From an uncultured Algisphaera sp. (GTDB lineage Bacteria; Planctomycetota; Phycisphaerae; Phycisphaerales; Phycisphaeraceae): a stretch of 34,326 nt of DNA. This document shows positions 1 through 9,939 of this stretch, one piece after another. The notes beneath the pieces were generated by a model that made no database searches, was not told where the DNA came from, and saw only the letters and a program-made list of their open reading frames with translations. Each line of letters starts with the position of its first letter. Position 1 is the stretch's first letter. The translations under genes and the position numbers were made by a program. Where the stretch lies: the NCBI GenBank assembly GCA_938015655.1, contig CALLPP010000050.1, positions 1 through 34,326 of the forward strand, in the 5' to 3' direction.

Positions 1-1851
1 CCTGCGACTCTCTCCGTCCTGTCGTAGACGTTAACCCCAGCCGGTTGATGCGGAGCTTGCGTGAATGTGCTTTCGTCTACACGCCTGCCGAACGTTCTCG
101 TGAAAGCTTGCGAGGCATCTACATTCCCGCCTACGTAAAAATCAACCGTGTACTGGTTCTGCTCGCCGAGGGTTCTTGTTGCGTGCTGAATGTCCAATTC
201 GACCAAAACCGGATTAATTGTTGCTTTCCTGGAAACCTCACCCGCATCGAGCGTTCCGTCGCCATCGTCGTCAAAACCGATTTCGACGGTATACGACCGG
301 CCTGTATTTGACTTTGGCGGATCCAGGGTGATGGTCGGGTCCGCTCCACCGAAATCACCTTGGTCATTCCCTACCACAGAACCGCCGGTCACCTGCCATA
401 AAACACGACTCCCGGCCTCTGATGTCTGTGGCGATCCGAAAACATCGAGGTCAAGTCGGGCTGTGTTCGTTGTTGGGTCTTCATAGATCCATAATTCGGG
501 CTGGTTGGAGAGCGCCGCCGTTTCTTTTGAGAACGATGTGTTGGCATTATCTGCAATGTAAAGACGGTCGATTTGTACCACCACCACTTCGCTCTCGATC
601 GCTACCTCATCGGCGGTTAACGAGCCGTCGCCGTTGAGGTCGAAGCCGACCTGGGCGGTGTAGGTGCCGCCCGCAGAAGTGAGGTTGGCTGTGGCGGGGC
701 CGCTGGTGAAGGCCTGGCTGTCGAGGTTGCCCCCCGGCCCGGTGACCGACCAAAGGATCTCGACGTTTTGCGGCAGCGGACCGGATGTCAGGCGGGTGAC
801 GCCGAGGTCGATGGGCACCGAGGGTGCGCCGTCTTCTAGCTCGACGTAGAGAATCTCCCCCGGACCGATGATCGGTTTTTCCACCGCATTCGTGCTGTGC
901 TCGGTGCTGCTCAGGGTGAGGGTGTCGAGTTGGACCGTTTCGACCTGGACGGCGAGCTCTTCTTCGCCGTTGTTGACGGTGCCGCTGCCGTCGGCGTCGT
1001 ACCAGGCGGCGAGTTCGTAGGGGGTGGTGCTGGCCCCTGCGAGATCGACGACGGTGCCGCTGCTGTAGTCGCCGGCGTCGACGACGCTTCCGCCCCGCCG
1101 CAGTTCCCAGCGGATGTTGCTGAGGTTGAGTCCGGCTTGGGAGATGTAGCGGTCGGCGCCGAAGTCTGCGGAGAGGGCCAGCGGGGCGTTGCCGTTCTTG
1201 TCCAGCGGGAGGGTCACGATCCCGGGGGTCGGGGTGCCGCCGCCGGCCGGGCGGGTGGCGGAGGCGGAACGGTCCTCGTGGCGGTTGTCCGTGACGGTCA
1301 GCGACTGGAGCTGGACCTGCTCGTACACCCGGACGCTGAGGGAGCCGGAGTTGTTGGCGTAGCTTTTGGTTTGAAAATCGTTGATCTGGCCGGCCAGGCG
1401 GGTGTTGTTGCCGGTGAACGTGGTGCCGTAGACGTGGTCGCTCTGATAGCCGCCGAAGTTGACCGGCGCGGGGGTGTCGAGGCCGAGCTGGAGCCCGTAG
1501 TCGAACCCGCGTGAGGGGCTGGAGTCTTGGAGCTTGGTGCCGTCGGGGAGGGCCGCGTATTCGGCGTCGAACACCCGCCGGGTTGGGGGTTGATGGTGCC
1601 GGTGCCGCTGACTTGGGCGAAGTAGGCCCGGTCTTGCTCCAGCACCGCGTCGGACAAGGTCGGCGTGGTGCGGTTGAAGTCGACCCCGAAGGTTTCGACG
1701 AGGCCGAAGCCGTCAGGGACGGCGGCGGACATCAGTGTGCGCGGTTCGAGGGAATCGAAACGGGGCGGGGCGGGGCGGGGCGGGATGATGCTTGACGGGC
1801 GAGCTTGCGGCGAACACGCCGGGAGGGCTTGACGGTGAGGGTTTTGAACAT
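1..1851 (-). CDS. LEPR-motif large surface/extracellular protein with Ig-like repeats; partial at window edge and frame-disrupted (three frames needed)
   Basis: ATG at 1851 gives MFKTLTVKPSRRVRRKLARQASSRPAPPRP; next frame gives RFDSLEPRTLMSAAVPDGFGLVETFGVDFNRTT...; a third frame gives RRVFDAEYAALPDGTKLQDSSPSRGFDYGLQLGL... and stays open to base 1, with three D-x-D/N-G-D-G loops. Confidence 0.75.
1761..1784. repeat. Pentanucleotide simple repeat (CGGGG)4 + CGGG, G-quadruplex capable on + strand
   Basis: cggggcggggcggggcggggcggg read directly; lies between the basic N-terminus and the LEPR motif of the minus-strand gene. Confidence 0.9.
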
Positions 1852-2127
1852 GTTTTGAGGCTCGGTTGACGAGGCGGCACTGCACAAATGAAAATTGATA
1901 TTTCTTGGAATAAATTAGGCGGGCAGCGCAGCGACGTCAAGGCGAGCGTCATGGCTCATCGAATCCTTACATGTTGCCCAATGGCATGATTCGCGTAAAC
2001 ATGGCGGACCCAAGATCGCGCAGGTTCGGCGGGATCGGGTGAGGCCGCGTCTTGATTTGCATACAGATGCAAACCTTTCACTTCGATCGCATCCCGCCAC
2101 GCCTCAACCCGCCGCTTCTTCCGATTT

Positions 2128-3654
2128 TCACTTTGCGTTCTTCGCTTTGGCGGCCCCGCCGCCCCCCGCTTCCAGCACCTCGATCTCCAGGTTTCCCAGC
2201 AGCGGCAGCATCGCGGCCATGTCGTTGCTCGCCACGCCTTGGTTCAGGTCGCTCGCGCCCAGGGTGATGTGCGTGGCGTCGTAGGCCACGCCCGGCAGGG
2301 TGGCGTCGAAGTCGGTCCACTGGGCCGGGCGCGGGCCGGCGCCGTCGGGGTCCAGCCAGGCCTGCGTCCACATGTGGTAGCCGAACACGCCTTCGCGCCC
2401 GGCGAACCGGTCGGCGTACACCAGCCCGCTCACGCAGCGGGCCGGCACGCCGGCGCCGCGCAGCACGGCGGCCAGCAGCACCGCGTGCTCGGTGCAGTCG
2501 CCCTGGGCGGTGCGGGCCACGTCGCCGGCGCTGGCAAAGCCCACCGACAGGTCTTTTTTCTGGATAAACCGGTATACCCCGGCCCGCAACGCTGCGGCGC
2601 GCTCGGCGTCGCCCACCGCGCCGTCGCCGTCCGCATCCACCGCGGCGGACGCCCAACGCTCACCCAGCCGCTTCACGCCCGGGTCCGCATGGTCCAGCAT
2701 CGGGGAGGCGGCGTTCAGCTCCGGGCCCGGCGGGTCGGCGCGGTCGCCCGGGTCCGCGTCCAAATCCACCACGACCTCCACCCGCCCCGGGCCGCGGGGT
2801 TGTACCCGCTGGGACGCCACGCCGGGCAGAGAGATCGCACGGCCGTCTACGCTGCGCAGCACATAACGCGCCCGCCGCAGCGCCCGCGGATCGACGATCG
2901 GCCGGTCGGGGCTCACCAGCGTGTTGGCGATCATCTCGGTGGGCGTCAGCGGCGACAGCGCCAGGTCGCGGTCGGCCAGCAGCAGCGTCAGGCTCAGCCC
3001 CGGCATCAGCTGCACGGTGCTCTTGAGCCGCCGCCCGTCGTGTCCCACGTACTCGCGCAGCGCCACCCCGGGCATCATCGACACTTCGGCATCCCACACC
3101 ACCGCCGGCACCGTGCGGCCGTACACCTCGATGTCTTCTTCGCCCGCCACGCGCATGTTCATGGACACCACCTGCGGGCCGCTGGTGATGTCCATGGCGC
3201 GCACCGAGATGGCTTGATCCCCCGCGGCCAGGCGCTCGGCGACGTACCGCTCCAACGCCGCAGGCGGCAGCCAGCCGGGCTCGGGCAGCGGCCGGGTGGT
3301 GGTCGAAGGCTTGCCCGCCCCCTGCCGCACCGTGTACCGAATGCCGTCGTCGGTGAACTGGGCCCGGCTGGTCAGCGGGGTGCCGCCCATGCTTAGCACC
3401 GACGTCGCCTCGATCGGCGCCCCCGCGCGCGTCTCGACAAAAGCGCTCTCGACGGCGATCTCGACCGTGGCCCCGGCCCGCCCCACGGCCAGCTTCATGG
3501 TCTGCCCCGAGGTGATCCGCTCGCCTTCGTGCCGGGTGGTGGTGTGCAGGTACCCCAGGCGGTCCTCGCCGTTGAGTAGCACAAACCACTGGTCTTGGGC
3601 CCGGGCGGGCCCGGCCATCAGCAACCACAACGCAAGGGCAAGGGGGTAACGCAT
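2128..3654 (-). CDS. Secreted transglutaminase-like (papain-like core) domain protein
   Basis: Signal peptide MRYPLALALWLLMAGPARAQ; Cys-His-Asp core: QGDCTEHAVLLAAVLRGAGVPARCVSGLVY ... FGYHMWTQAWLD ... WTDFDATLPG. Confidence 0.8.
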   Translation of the reverse strand: MRYPLALALWLLMAGPARAQDQWFVLLNGEDRLGYLHTTTRHEGERITSGQTMKLAVGRAGATVEIAVESAFVETRAGAPIEATSVLSMGGTPLTSRAQFTDDGIRYTVRQGAGKPSTTTRPLPEPGWLPPAALERYVAERLAAGDQAISVRAMDITSGPQVVSMNMRVAGEEDIEVYGRTVPAVVWDAEVSMMPGVALREYVGHDGRRLKSTVQLMPGLSLTLLLADRDLALSPLTPTEMIANTLVSPDRPIVDPRALRRARYVLRSVDGRAISLPGVASQRVQPRGPGRVEVVVDLDADPGDRADPPGPELNAASPMLDHADPGVKRLGERWASAAVDADGDGAVGDAERAAALRAGVYRFIQKKDLSVGFASAGDVARTAQGDCTEHAVLLAAVLRGAGVPARCVSGLVYADRFAGREGVFGYHMWTQAWLDPDGAGPRPAQWTDFDATLPGVAYDATHITLGASDLNQGVASNDMAAMLPLLGNLEIEVLEAGGGGAAKAKNAK

Positions 3655-3762
3655 GCCCCAGCCTATGCAGCCCCGCGGGCCCGGCGTCCGGTCGGGCCGA
3701 GCCACCCACCCCCTAGACGGCGACTCACGCCCACCGACCGGCACACGGGCCCCCCGCGCCCC

Positions 3763-5856
3763 TCACGCGGGCGTGGGGATCGCTCCGCCCGCCGGGGCGT
3801 CGTCGCCGTCCGGCTCGCCCGGGGCGTCGTCCGCTTCGCCCGACGCTTCCTTCGCCGAGGCCGCCGCCTCGGCCAGCCGCTTCTGCTTCTCGGCTTCCAG
3901 CACGTCGGCCACGGTCGCTTTTTCCAGGGTCTCGCCCGCCAGCACGCGGGTCACCTCTTCGCGAGTCAGCGTTTCGTATTTCAACAGCGCCTGGGCCAGC
4001 CGGTCCAGTTCGTCGCGCTTTTCTTCCAGCAGCGAGCGTGCTTCGCCGTAGGTCCGGTCGATCAGCGCCTTCACCTCGGTGTCGATCAGCTTGGCCGTGG
4101 CCTCGCTGTACATCTTGTCGGGCTGCTCCCACTGCTGCTTGCTGTCGTCGGGGCCGAACAGCTGGAAGCCCAGCTCTTCGCTCATGCCGTACTCGGTCAC
4201 CATCGCCCGGGCCAGGGCCGTGGCCTGGCGGATGTCCATCGCCGCTCCGCTGGTGATGTCGCCGCAGAACATGTCTTCGGCGATGCGCCCGCCGTAGGTC
4301 ACGCGCAGCTGGTCCAGCATCTGGTTGCGGCTCATCAGGTGCCGGTCTTTTTCGGGCAGCATGAAGGCCGTGCCCAACGCCTGGCCGCGCGGGATGATCG
4401 TCACCTTGTGCAGCGGGTCGTTGTGCTGGCCGTAGTACATCAAGATCGCGTGCCCGCTCTCGTGGTAGGCGATGACCTTGCGCTCGTCTTCTTCGATCTT
4501 GTGGCTCTTGCGGCTGCGGCCGTAGCGCACCTTGTCGCGGGCCTCTTCCAGGTCCGCGGTTTCGACAAAGTCTTTACCCAGCAGGGTCGCGGCGATGGCC
4601 GCCTCGTTGATGATCGCCGCCAACTCGGCGCCGCTGAACATCGGCGTGCCGCGGGCGACTTTTTCCAGGTCCGCCTGCGGGTTCAGCTTGATCTTGCGGG
4701 CGTGGACTTTAAGAATCTCCAGCCGGCCCTTGATGTCCGGCAGGCTCACGTGGACCTGGCGATCAAAACGACCCGGCCGGGTCAGAGCCGGGTCCAGCAC
4801 GTCGGCTCGGTTGGTGCTGGCGATCACGATCACCTGGTCGTTGCTGTCAAAGCCGTCCATCTCCACCAAAATGGCGTTGAGCGTCTGCTCTCGCTCGTCG
4901 TGACCTCCGCTGGAAAAACCGCTGCCGCGGCGACGACCCACCGCATCGATCTCGTCGAGAAAGATGATGCACGGGCTGCTGTCTTTGGCCTGCTTGAACA
5001 GGTCGCGCACCCGGCTGGCGCCCACGCCCACAAACATCTCGACAAAGTCCGAGCCGCTGATCGAGAAAAACGGCACGTCCGCCTCGCCCGCCACTGCCTT
5101 GGCCAGCAGGGTTTTGCCGCAACCCGGCCGACCAATCAGCAGCACGCCGCGCGGCACACGTCCGCCCAGGCGCTGAAATTTCTTAGGGTCCTGCAAGAAC
5201 TCGATGATCTCGCCGACTTCGTCCTTCGCTTCGGCGATGCCCGCCACGTCGTCGAGCTTTACGGTGCTGTGCTCTTTGTTGAGCATCTTGTGCTTGCTGC
5301 GGCCGAAGCTGCCCAGCATGCCGCCGGGGCCGCCGCCGCCGCCGCGCAGGCTGCGGAACACAAAGAAGTAAATCAAAAAACCCAGCAAAATCAGCGGACC
5401 CCAGGCGATCAAGATCTGCAGTAGCACGCTGGTTCCCGGCTGCTCCTTAGTGTCCTGGCCCACCTTGTCGAGCAAAAACGTGCGGTAGGTAAGGTTCTGC
5501 GGGCTTACCGGCGTGTAGATGCGCTGCGCCTCGCTGGCCTCCACCACGCCTTCTTTGATCTCCCCAATCATCCGGTCAGATTTAATCACCACCGGCACGT
5601 CGGCCTTAAACTCGCCGTCTGTGGCCCGCTTGTAGAACTCCTGCCAGGCGACTTCTTTCGCCCCCGTGTTGGCCGAATTGACCATTAGCAGCATGGCCAG
5701 GGCCAATACCACCAGCATGATCCACGCGAAGGCGCCGCGCGACATGGCCGGCGGCTTACCCCCAGACCCCTTGCCGGGCTCGGGCTTGCGGTCGCCGCCC
5801 TTGGTGCGGTCGGGCTTGGTCTCATCGTTCTCGTCGGACAGGTTCTTGTCGGGCAT
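3763..5856 (-). CDS. ftsH: ATP-dependent zinc metalloprotease FtsH
   Basis: N-terminal TM segment; Walker A GRPGCGKT, Walker [12 protein letters not shown], pore [34 protein letters not shown] zinc motif. Start at MPDKN (ATG 5856). Confidence 0.95.
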   Translation of the reverse strand: MPDKNLSDENDETKPDRTKGGDRKPEPGKGSGGKPPAMSRGAFAWIMLVVLALAMLLMVNSANTGAKEVAWQEFYKRATDGEFKADVPVVIKSDRMIGEIKEGVVEASEAQRIYTPVSPQNLTYRTFLLDKVGQDTKEQPGTSVLLQILIAWGPLILLGFLIYFFVFRSLRGGGGGPGGMLGSFGRSKHKMLNKEHSTVKLDDVAGIAEAKDEVGEIIEFLQDPKKFQRLGGRVPRGVLLIGRPGCGKTLLAKAVAGEADVPFFSISGSDFVEMFVGVGASRVRDLFKQAKDSSPCIIFLDEIDAVGRRRGSGFSSGGHDEREQTLNAILVEMDGFDSNDQVIVIASTNRADVLDPALTRPGRFDRQVHVSLPDIKGRLEILKVHARKIKLNPQADLEKVARGTPMFSGAELAAIINEAAIAATLLGKDFVETADLEEARDKVRYGRSRKSHKIEEDERKVIAYHESGHAILMYYGQHNDPLHKVTIIPRGQALGTAFMLPEKDRHLMSRNQMLDQLRVTYGGRIAEDMFCGDITSGAAMDIRQATALARAMVTEYGMSEELGFQLFGPDDSKQQWEQPDKMYSEATAKLIDTEVKALIDRTYGEARSLLEEKRDELDRLAQALLKYETLTREEVTRVLAGETLEKATVADVLEAEKQKRLAEAAASAKEASGEADDAPGEPDGDDAPAGGAIPTPA

Positions 5857-6035
5857 CGTCTGGGCCGGGCACGGGCGCCCGCAGGAGGGGAGGGCGCCGG
5901 GCCTCTCGGAGGCCCGCACCAGGTCGCGATGAAAACGGATCGCGTGAAAAAGGAATCGTCCCAATCTCACGGCCGTGGATCCATTGTAGCCGCGGTGGGG
6001 CCCGCCCACCCCGCGGCCGCAGCGTCTCCCCCCGT

Positions 6036-6563
6036 TCACCAGGGTGAACGTAAGGACGCCACCACGTCCTGAGCCACGCGGTCGGCCGCGGCTTGCTGAC
6101 CCCGCGTGAAATCCTCGCCCACCGGCTGCGTGGGCACGTAACGGCCGATCGCGGTGAAGCCCCGCTCGCTGACCAGGGTCTCGCCCCGCCGCTGGTCCTG
6201 CCAGTCAAAGTCGATGGTGACCTCAATTTCGACTTCCTGGGGCAGCCCCCCGATCGGCGTGCGGCTGAGCTGCCGCCGCCGCACGGCCGTCACCGTGCCC
6301 CGCAGCAGGGTGTCGGCCCGCGCCGCGTCGGCCACCTTGTACGGCGTGCGCTGCTCGATCTCTTTGATCACGGCCTCGGTCAGGTCGTAGGCCACCCCAC
6401 GCTCAAAGGTTTGGTTGCCAAACACCGGCACCGCCACCGTGGTGTAGCCCGCAGGATAAAGCTCCGCGTGGCGGTAACCACAGGCCGACAACCCACACAG
6501 CACCGTCACCAGCACCACGGCCCGCTGGGCCCAACGCGCGGCATCGCCGATCAGACCGGCCAT
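6036..6563 (-). CDS. LptE-family lipoprotein (LPS assembly)
   Basis: Lipobox LSACGYRHAELYPAGYTTVAVPVFGNQTFERGVAYDLTEAVIKEIEQRTPYKV matches the LptE pattern. Confidence 0.75.
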   Translation of the reverse strand: MAGLIGDAARWAQRAVVLVTVLCGLSACGYRHAELYPAGYTTVAVPVFGNQTFERGVAYDLTEAVIKEIEQRTPYKVADAARADTLLRGTVTAVRRRQLSRTPIGGLPQEVEIEVTIDFDWQDQRRGETLVSERGFTAIGRYVPTQPVGEDFTRGQQAAADRVAQDVVASLRSPW

Positions 6564-7532
6564 CTACTGCTCCTCCGCAACTGGGCGTTCTGTCACCACC
6601 GTCTCGCCCAGCTGGGTCAAACGCCCGGCGGCCTGCCCCCCGGCGTCTGTGTCGGGATACTCCTCAAGCAGCCGCCGGTACAGCACCACAGCCGAGACCC
6701 GCCGCCCGGTGCGGTCGTACCAGCGGGCGCTGGTCAGGTCACGCCGGGCCAACGACTCGCGGATCCGCACCCTCAGGCCCGCAGCTCCGACGCGCTCCGC
6801 CGCCGCCGGGAATTCGGATTCGAAACGTCGCAGTCGCTCCTGGGCGTCGATGAGGCCCGTGGCGTCGAACGCCGGCCCCTTGAACTGGGCCAGGCTCGCC
6901 TGCACCCCGCGCAGCATCGCCAGCGACCGCTGCTCGCTGCGCGGATAGTTCTGCAAAAACAGGTCGTAGGCTTCGGCCGCCAGGTCCATCTGCCCGTCGT
7001 CGAAGTAGTAGTCCGACAACGCCATACTCGCCCGTTCCCCCAGCTCCGACCCCGGGGCCCGCTCCTGGATCCGGATCAGCAGCTCCGCACCGTCGTCGCC
7101 TGCCGGAAGCCAGCGCCGCCCCCACAGCCGACGCTTCACGCCCTGGGTAAACCGAGTCGCGACCTCGAATTCACGCTGCAACGCCACATTGAACTGCTCG
7201 GTTGCGGGGTAGTAAGTCACGATCGTCTCGTAATCAAACAGTGACTTATAAAAATCCCCCGCCGCCACCCGCGCATCACCGCGTAAAAGCAACGCTTCGG
7301 CCCGCAGCGGATGCTGCGGGTGGGCCTTCAGCCACACGTCCAGGGCCTTCGAGGCCCGTTTCGGATCGTCTTGGGCGATCAGTCGCCGCGCGTCGGCCAG
7401 CTCGGCCTCCGCGCTGCCCGGCTCGGGCACCTGGGTGGCGACAAACCCCCCATCGGCCAGCTCGTACGACGTCTGGGCCCGGACGGAAATCCCAAGCAGC
7501 AGCAGCAAGGCGATGGAAAAGGCGTTTCGCAC
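6564..7532 (-). CDS. BamD/ComL-like outer membrane assembly / tetratricopeptide protein
   Basis: GTG start giving a signal peptide (RNAFSIALLLLLGISVRAQ); TPR-like FYKSLFDYETIVTYYPATEQF and EAYDLFLQNYPRSEQ. Confidence 0.7.
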   Translation of the reverse strand: MRNAFSIALLLLLGISVRAQTSYELADGGFVATQVPEPGSAEAELADARRLIAQDDPKRASKALDVWLKAHPQHPLRAEALLLRGDARVAAGDFYKSLFDYETIVTYYPATEQFNVALQREFEVATRFTQGVKRRLWGRRWLPAGDDGAELLIRIQERAPGSELGERASMALSDYYFDDGQMDLAAEAYDLFLQNYPRSEQRSLAMLRGVQASLAQFKGPAFDATGLIDAQERLRRFESEFPAAAERVGAAGLRVRIRESLARRDLTSARWYDRTGRRVSAVVLYRRLLEEYPDTDAGGQAAGRLTQLGETVVTERPVAEEQ

Positions 7533-7820
7533 GGCCCGCAGTTTAGTCGGCAGTGAGCCGGGGTGTGGGGCGTATCGAACCGCCAAGCGAAGAAGACTCC
7601 GGGGTTCGACTCCCTTTTCCGCTTTGGAAAGGAAGAATTGGACACGTCTGCACGCGTCGTCTGAACCGAAGGCTTGCCACGGGTGAAAAGCGTTCACAAG
7701 ACGGGGACCGCCCATTTTTAGCGGAGGCCGGAAGAAAAGGTACGGTTCCCTGATACCCGCGTTTGACCGGAGCGTGTCCGCAGGGTGCCCCCGCATCGCC
7801 GCACATCGCCTCACATCGCC

Positions 7821-9752
7821 TCAGCGATGAAACAGCTTCTCCAGCTCGCGCAGCGAGATCCGCACCGTGGTCGGCCGCCCGTGCGGGCAGCTGCCGGACC
7901 GCTCGACCCGCTCGCGGGTTTCAAGCAGCGCCGCCAGCTCCGCGTCCGTCAGCTGGTCCCCCGCCTTCACCGCGGCCTTGCAGCTCATCATGTCCAGCAC
8001 TTTGTGCAGCGCGGCCTCGCTCTCCAACGCGTCGGCAGCGCCCGAAAGCTCGCCCTCTTCCACCTTACCCAGCAGGCCATCGACGAACGCCGCGGGCTCC
8101 ACCCCGCGGCTCAGCAGCAGCGAGGGGAAGGCGTGAATCCCAATCGCCGCGGGCCCCATCGCGGCCGCCTCGATCCCCAACCGCCCCAACAGCGGAGCCG
8201 CGTCCTCCAACAGGGCCATCCGCGCGGCGTCGGCGCCAATCACTACCGGCATCAGCATCCGCTGACTCTCCAGGTCGCCCGGCCCTCCCGCCGAGTCGCC
8301 CACCTCCCGCCCCAGAATGCGGGCCTGAATCGCCTCGAACATTACCCGCTCGTGCAGCGCGTGCTGGTCGATGATCAACACACCGTCCGGATCCTCCACA
8401 ATCACGTAGCTGTTATGCACCTGCAGCATCCGAGCCGGCGCTGCGGACCCGGGTACGCCCGCCACCCGCGGCGGCGCCCCTCCGCGGGGCGGCCCCTCGC
8501 GCACCAGCAGGCCGTCCGCGGCCATCGCCCGCTTCACCTGGTCGTAGACAAACCCCTTCTGCCCCGACACCACACTCGGTCCCGCCGCACCCCATGCCCG
8601 GGTGTCGCCGCGGGCCGTCACACCGTGCGATGCACCGGCGCTCGGCCCGCCCGCGGGGCCCGCAACCGGTTCACCCGGGCTCGGTCCCAACGCTTGGGCC
8701 GCGGGCGCACCCGCCGGCGTGACATCGCTGGCCAGTAGCCGCTCACGCAGCGGCGCCCGCACCAGCCCGTGCATCATCCGCGGCTCGCGGAAGCGCACTT
8801 CGGCCTTGGTCGGGTGGACGTTCACGTCCACCAGCCGCGGGTCCATCTGGATAAACACCGCCGCCACCGGGTGGCGGTCTCCGGCCATCAGCCCACGGTA
8901 AGCCTCCTTCACCGCGTGGTTCAGGCTGCGGTCCTTCACCGGGCGCCCGTTGATGTAAACGTGCAAAAACTTACTCGTGGCCCGGGCCACGCTCGGCTCA
9001 CCCGCCACCCCCCACACCCGCGGAGGCTCGGCGGCCGGCTCGTCGCCCCCGTCGCCGCCGTCGCCGCCACGCCCTTCAAAAAAAAATTCAATCAGCGCGT
9101 CGTCCAGATCTTTGCCCAGCACCGCCACGCACCGCGCGCGACGCGACTGCCCGGGCGGCAGACTCAGCGTCTTGCGCCCGTTGTGGCTCAGCGTGTAGCC
9201 CACGTCGGGGTTCGCCATCGCCGCACGGTTCACCGTGTCGGCGATCTGCCCGTATTCCGCTGCCCCCGACCGTAAGAACTTGCGCCGCGCCGGCACGTTC
9301 CAGAACAAGTCTTTGACCTCGATTACTGTGCCCGGGGCCATCGCCGCGGGCCGCACGACGGTGCGCTCGTCACCGTTCTGGGTCACCTCGGCCCCGCCTT
9401 CGGCGGCGTGGGTCCGGCTGCTCAGCCGCACCCGGCTCACGCTGGCAATCGATGCCAAAGCCTCGCCGCGAAACCCCAGCGTGTCGATCGCCGCCAGCTC
9501 CCGGGCCGTGGCCAGCTTGCTGGTGGCGTGGGCGGTCAGGGCCAGCTCCAGCTCCCCTTCGGGGATGCCGCAGCCGTCGTCCGCGATACGGATTAGCTTC
9601 GCCCCGCCCTCTTCCACCGTGATACCGATCCGCGTGGCCCCCGCGTCGATACAGTTCTCGATCAGCTCTTTGACCACCGAAGCAGGCCGCTCCACCACCT
9701 CGCCCGCGGCGATTTGATTCACAAGGTGCGGATCAAGGCGAGCGATGGGCAT
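7821..9752 (-). CDS. mutL: DNA mismatch repair protein MutL
   Basis: IAAGEVVERPASVVKELIENCIDAGATRI, DDGCGIP, TLGFRGEALASI; C-terminal DQHALHERVMFE, CKAAVKAGD and CPHGRPT. Confidence 0.97.
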   Translation of the reverse strand: MPIARLDPHLVNQIAAGEVVERPASVVKELIENCIDAGATRIGITVEEGGAKLIRIADDGCGIPEGELELALTAHATSKLATARELAAIDTLGFRGEALASIASVSRVRLSSRTHAAEGGAEVTQNGDERTVVRPAAMAPGTVIEVKDLFWNVPARRKFLRSGAAEYGQIADTVNRAAMANPDVGYTLSHNGRKTLSLPPGQSRRARCVAVLGKDLDDALIEFFFEGRGGDGGDGGDEPAAEPPRVWGVAGEPSVARATSKFLHVYINGRPVKDRSLNHAVKEAYRGLMAGDRHPVAAVFIQMDPRLVDVNVHPTKAEVRFREPRMMHGLVRAPLRERLLASDVTPAGAPAAQALGPSPGEPVAGPAGGPSAGASHGVTARGDTRAWGAAGPSVVSGQKGFVYDQVKRAMAADGLLVREGPPRGGAPPRVAGVPGSAAPARMLQVHNSYVIVEDPDGVLIIDQHALHERVMFEAIQARILGREVGDSAGGPGDLESQRMLMPVVIGADAARMALLEDAAPLLGRLGIEAAAMGPAAIGIHAFPSLLLSRGVEPAAFVDGLLGKVEEGELSGAADALESEAALHKVLDMMSCKAAVKAGDQLTDAELAALLETRERVERSGSCPHGRPTTVRISLRELEKLFHR

Positions 9753-9846
9753 GGCGCGTGTCGTTTTTGCGGGGTCTGGGGCTCGGGGATCGTCGAGTTT
9801 AGCGGTTCTTTGGGCTCACTCCGGTGACCCGCGAGCCGTTAGGCGC

Positions 9847-9939
9847 TAGCTGCTAGCCGTTAGCAAGAGCGCAAGCGGGTACGCCCTCCCAAAAAAACGC
9901 CAGTCTTTCTCTATCCTTCTTGCTAACGGCTAGCAGCTA
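9847..9939. repeat. 21-bp perfect inverted repeat with ~51-nt spacer in the mutL/rsmA divergent intergenic region
   Basis: tagctgctagccgttagcaag (9847-9867) and its reverse complement cttgctaacggctagcagcta (9919-9939). Confidence 0.85.

Noticed and set aside
897-1514. 205-aa plus-strand ORF
   Set aside because: Exact codon-register antisense of the minus-strand LEPR/Ig-repeat protein (GVV/AVV-rich shadow).
2239-3396. 385-aa plus-strand ORF opposite the transglutaminase gene
   Set aside because: Antisense shadow; opposite strand has signal peptide and Cys-His-Asp core.
3595-5424. 609-aa plus-strand ORF overlapping ftsH
   Set aside because: Antisense shadow ORF in GC-rich DNA; His/Gln/Arg-rich nonsense translation while the opposite strand encodes a clear FtsH.
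7515-7620. tRNA-like signal: ggggttcgactccc (T-arm-like) followed by cttttcc, with ggaaaag ~100 nt upstream
   Set aside because: The span is 106 nt, has no recognisable D-arm or anticodon arm, the T-stem pairs poorly, and the 5' arm lies in the BamD-like gene start; likely coincidence.
7790-7825. Short direct repeats (cacatcgcctcacatcgcctca)
   Set aside because: Only ~11-bp units, two to three copies; not a CRISPR or convincing repeat family.
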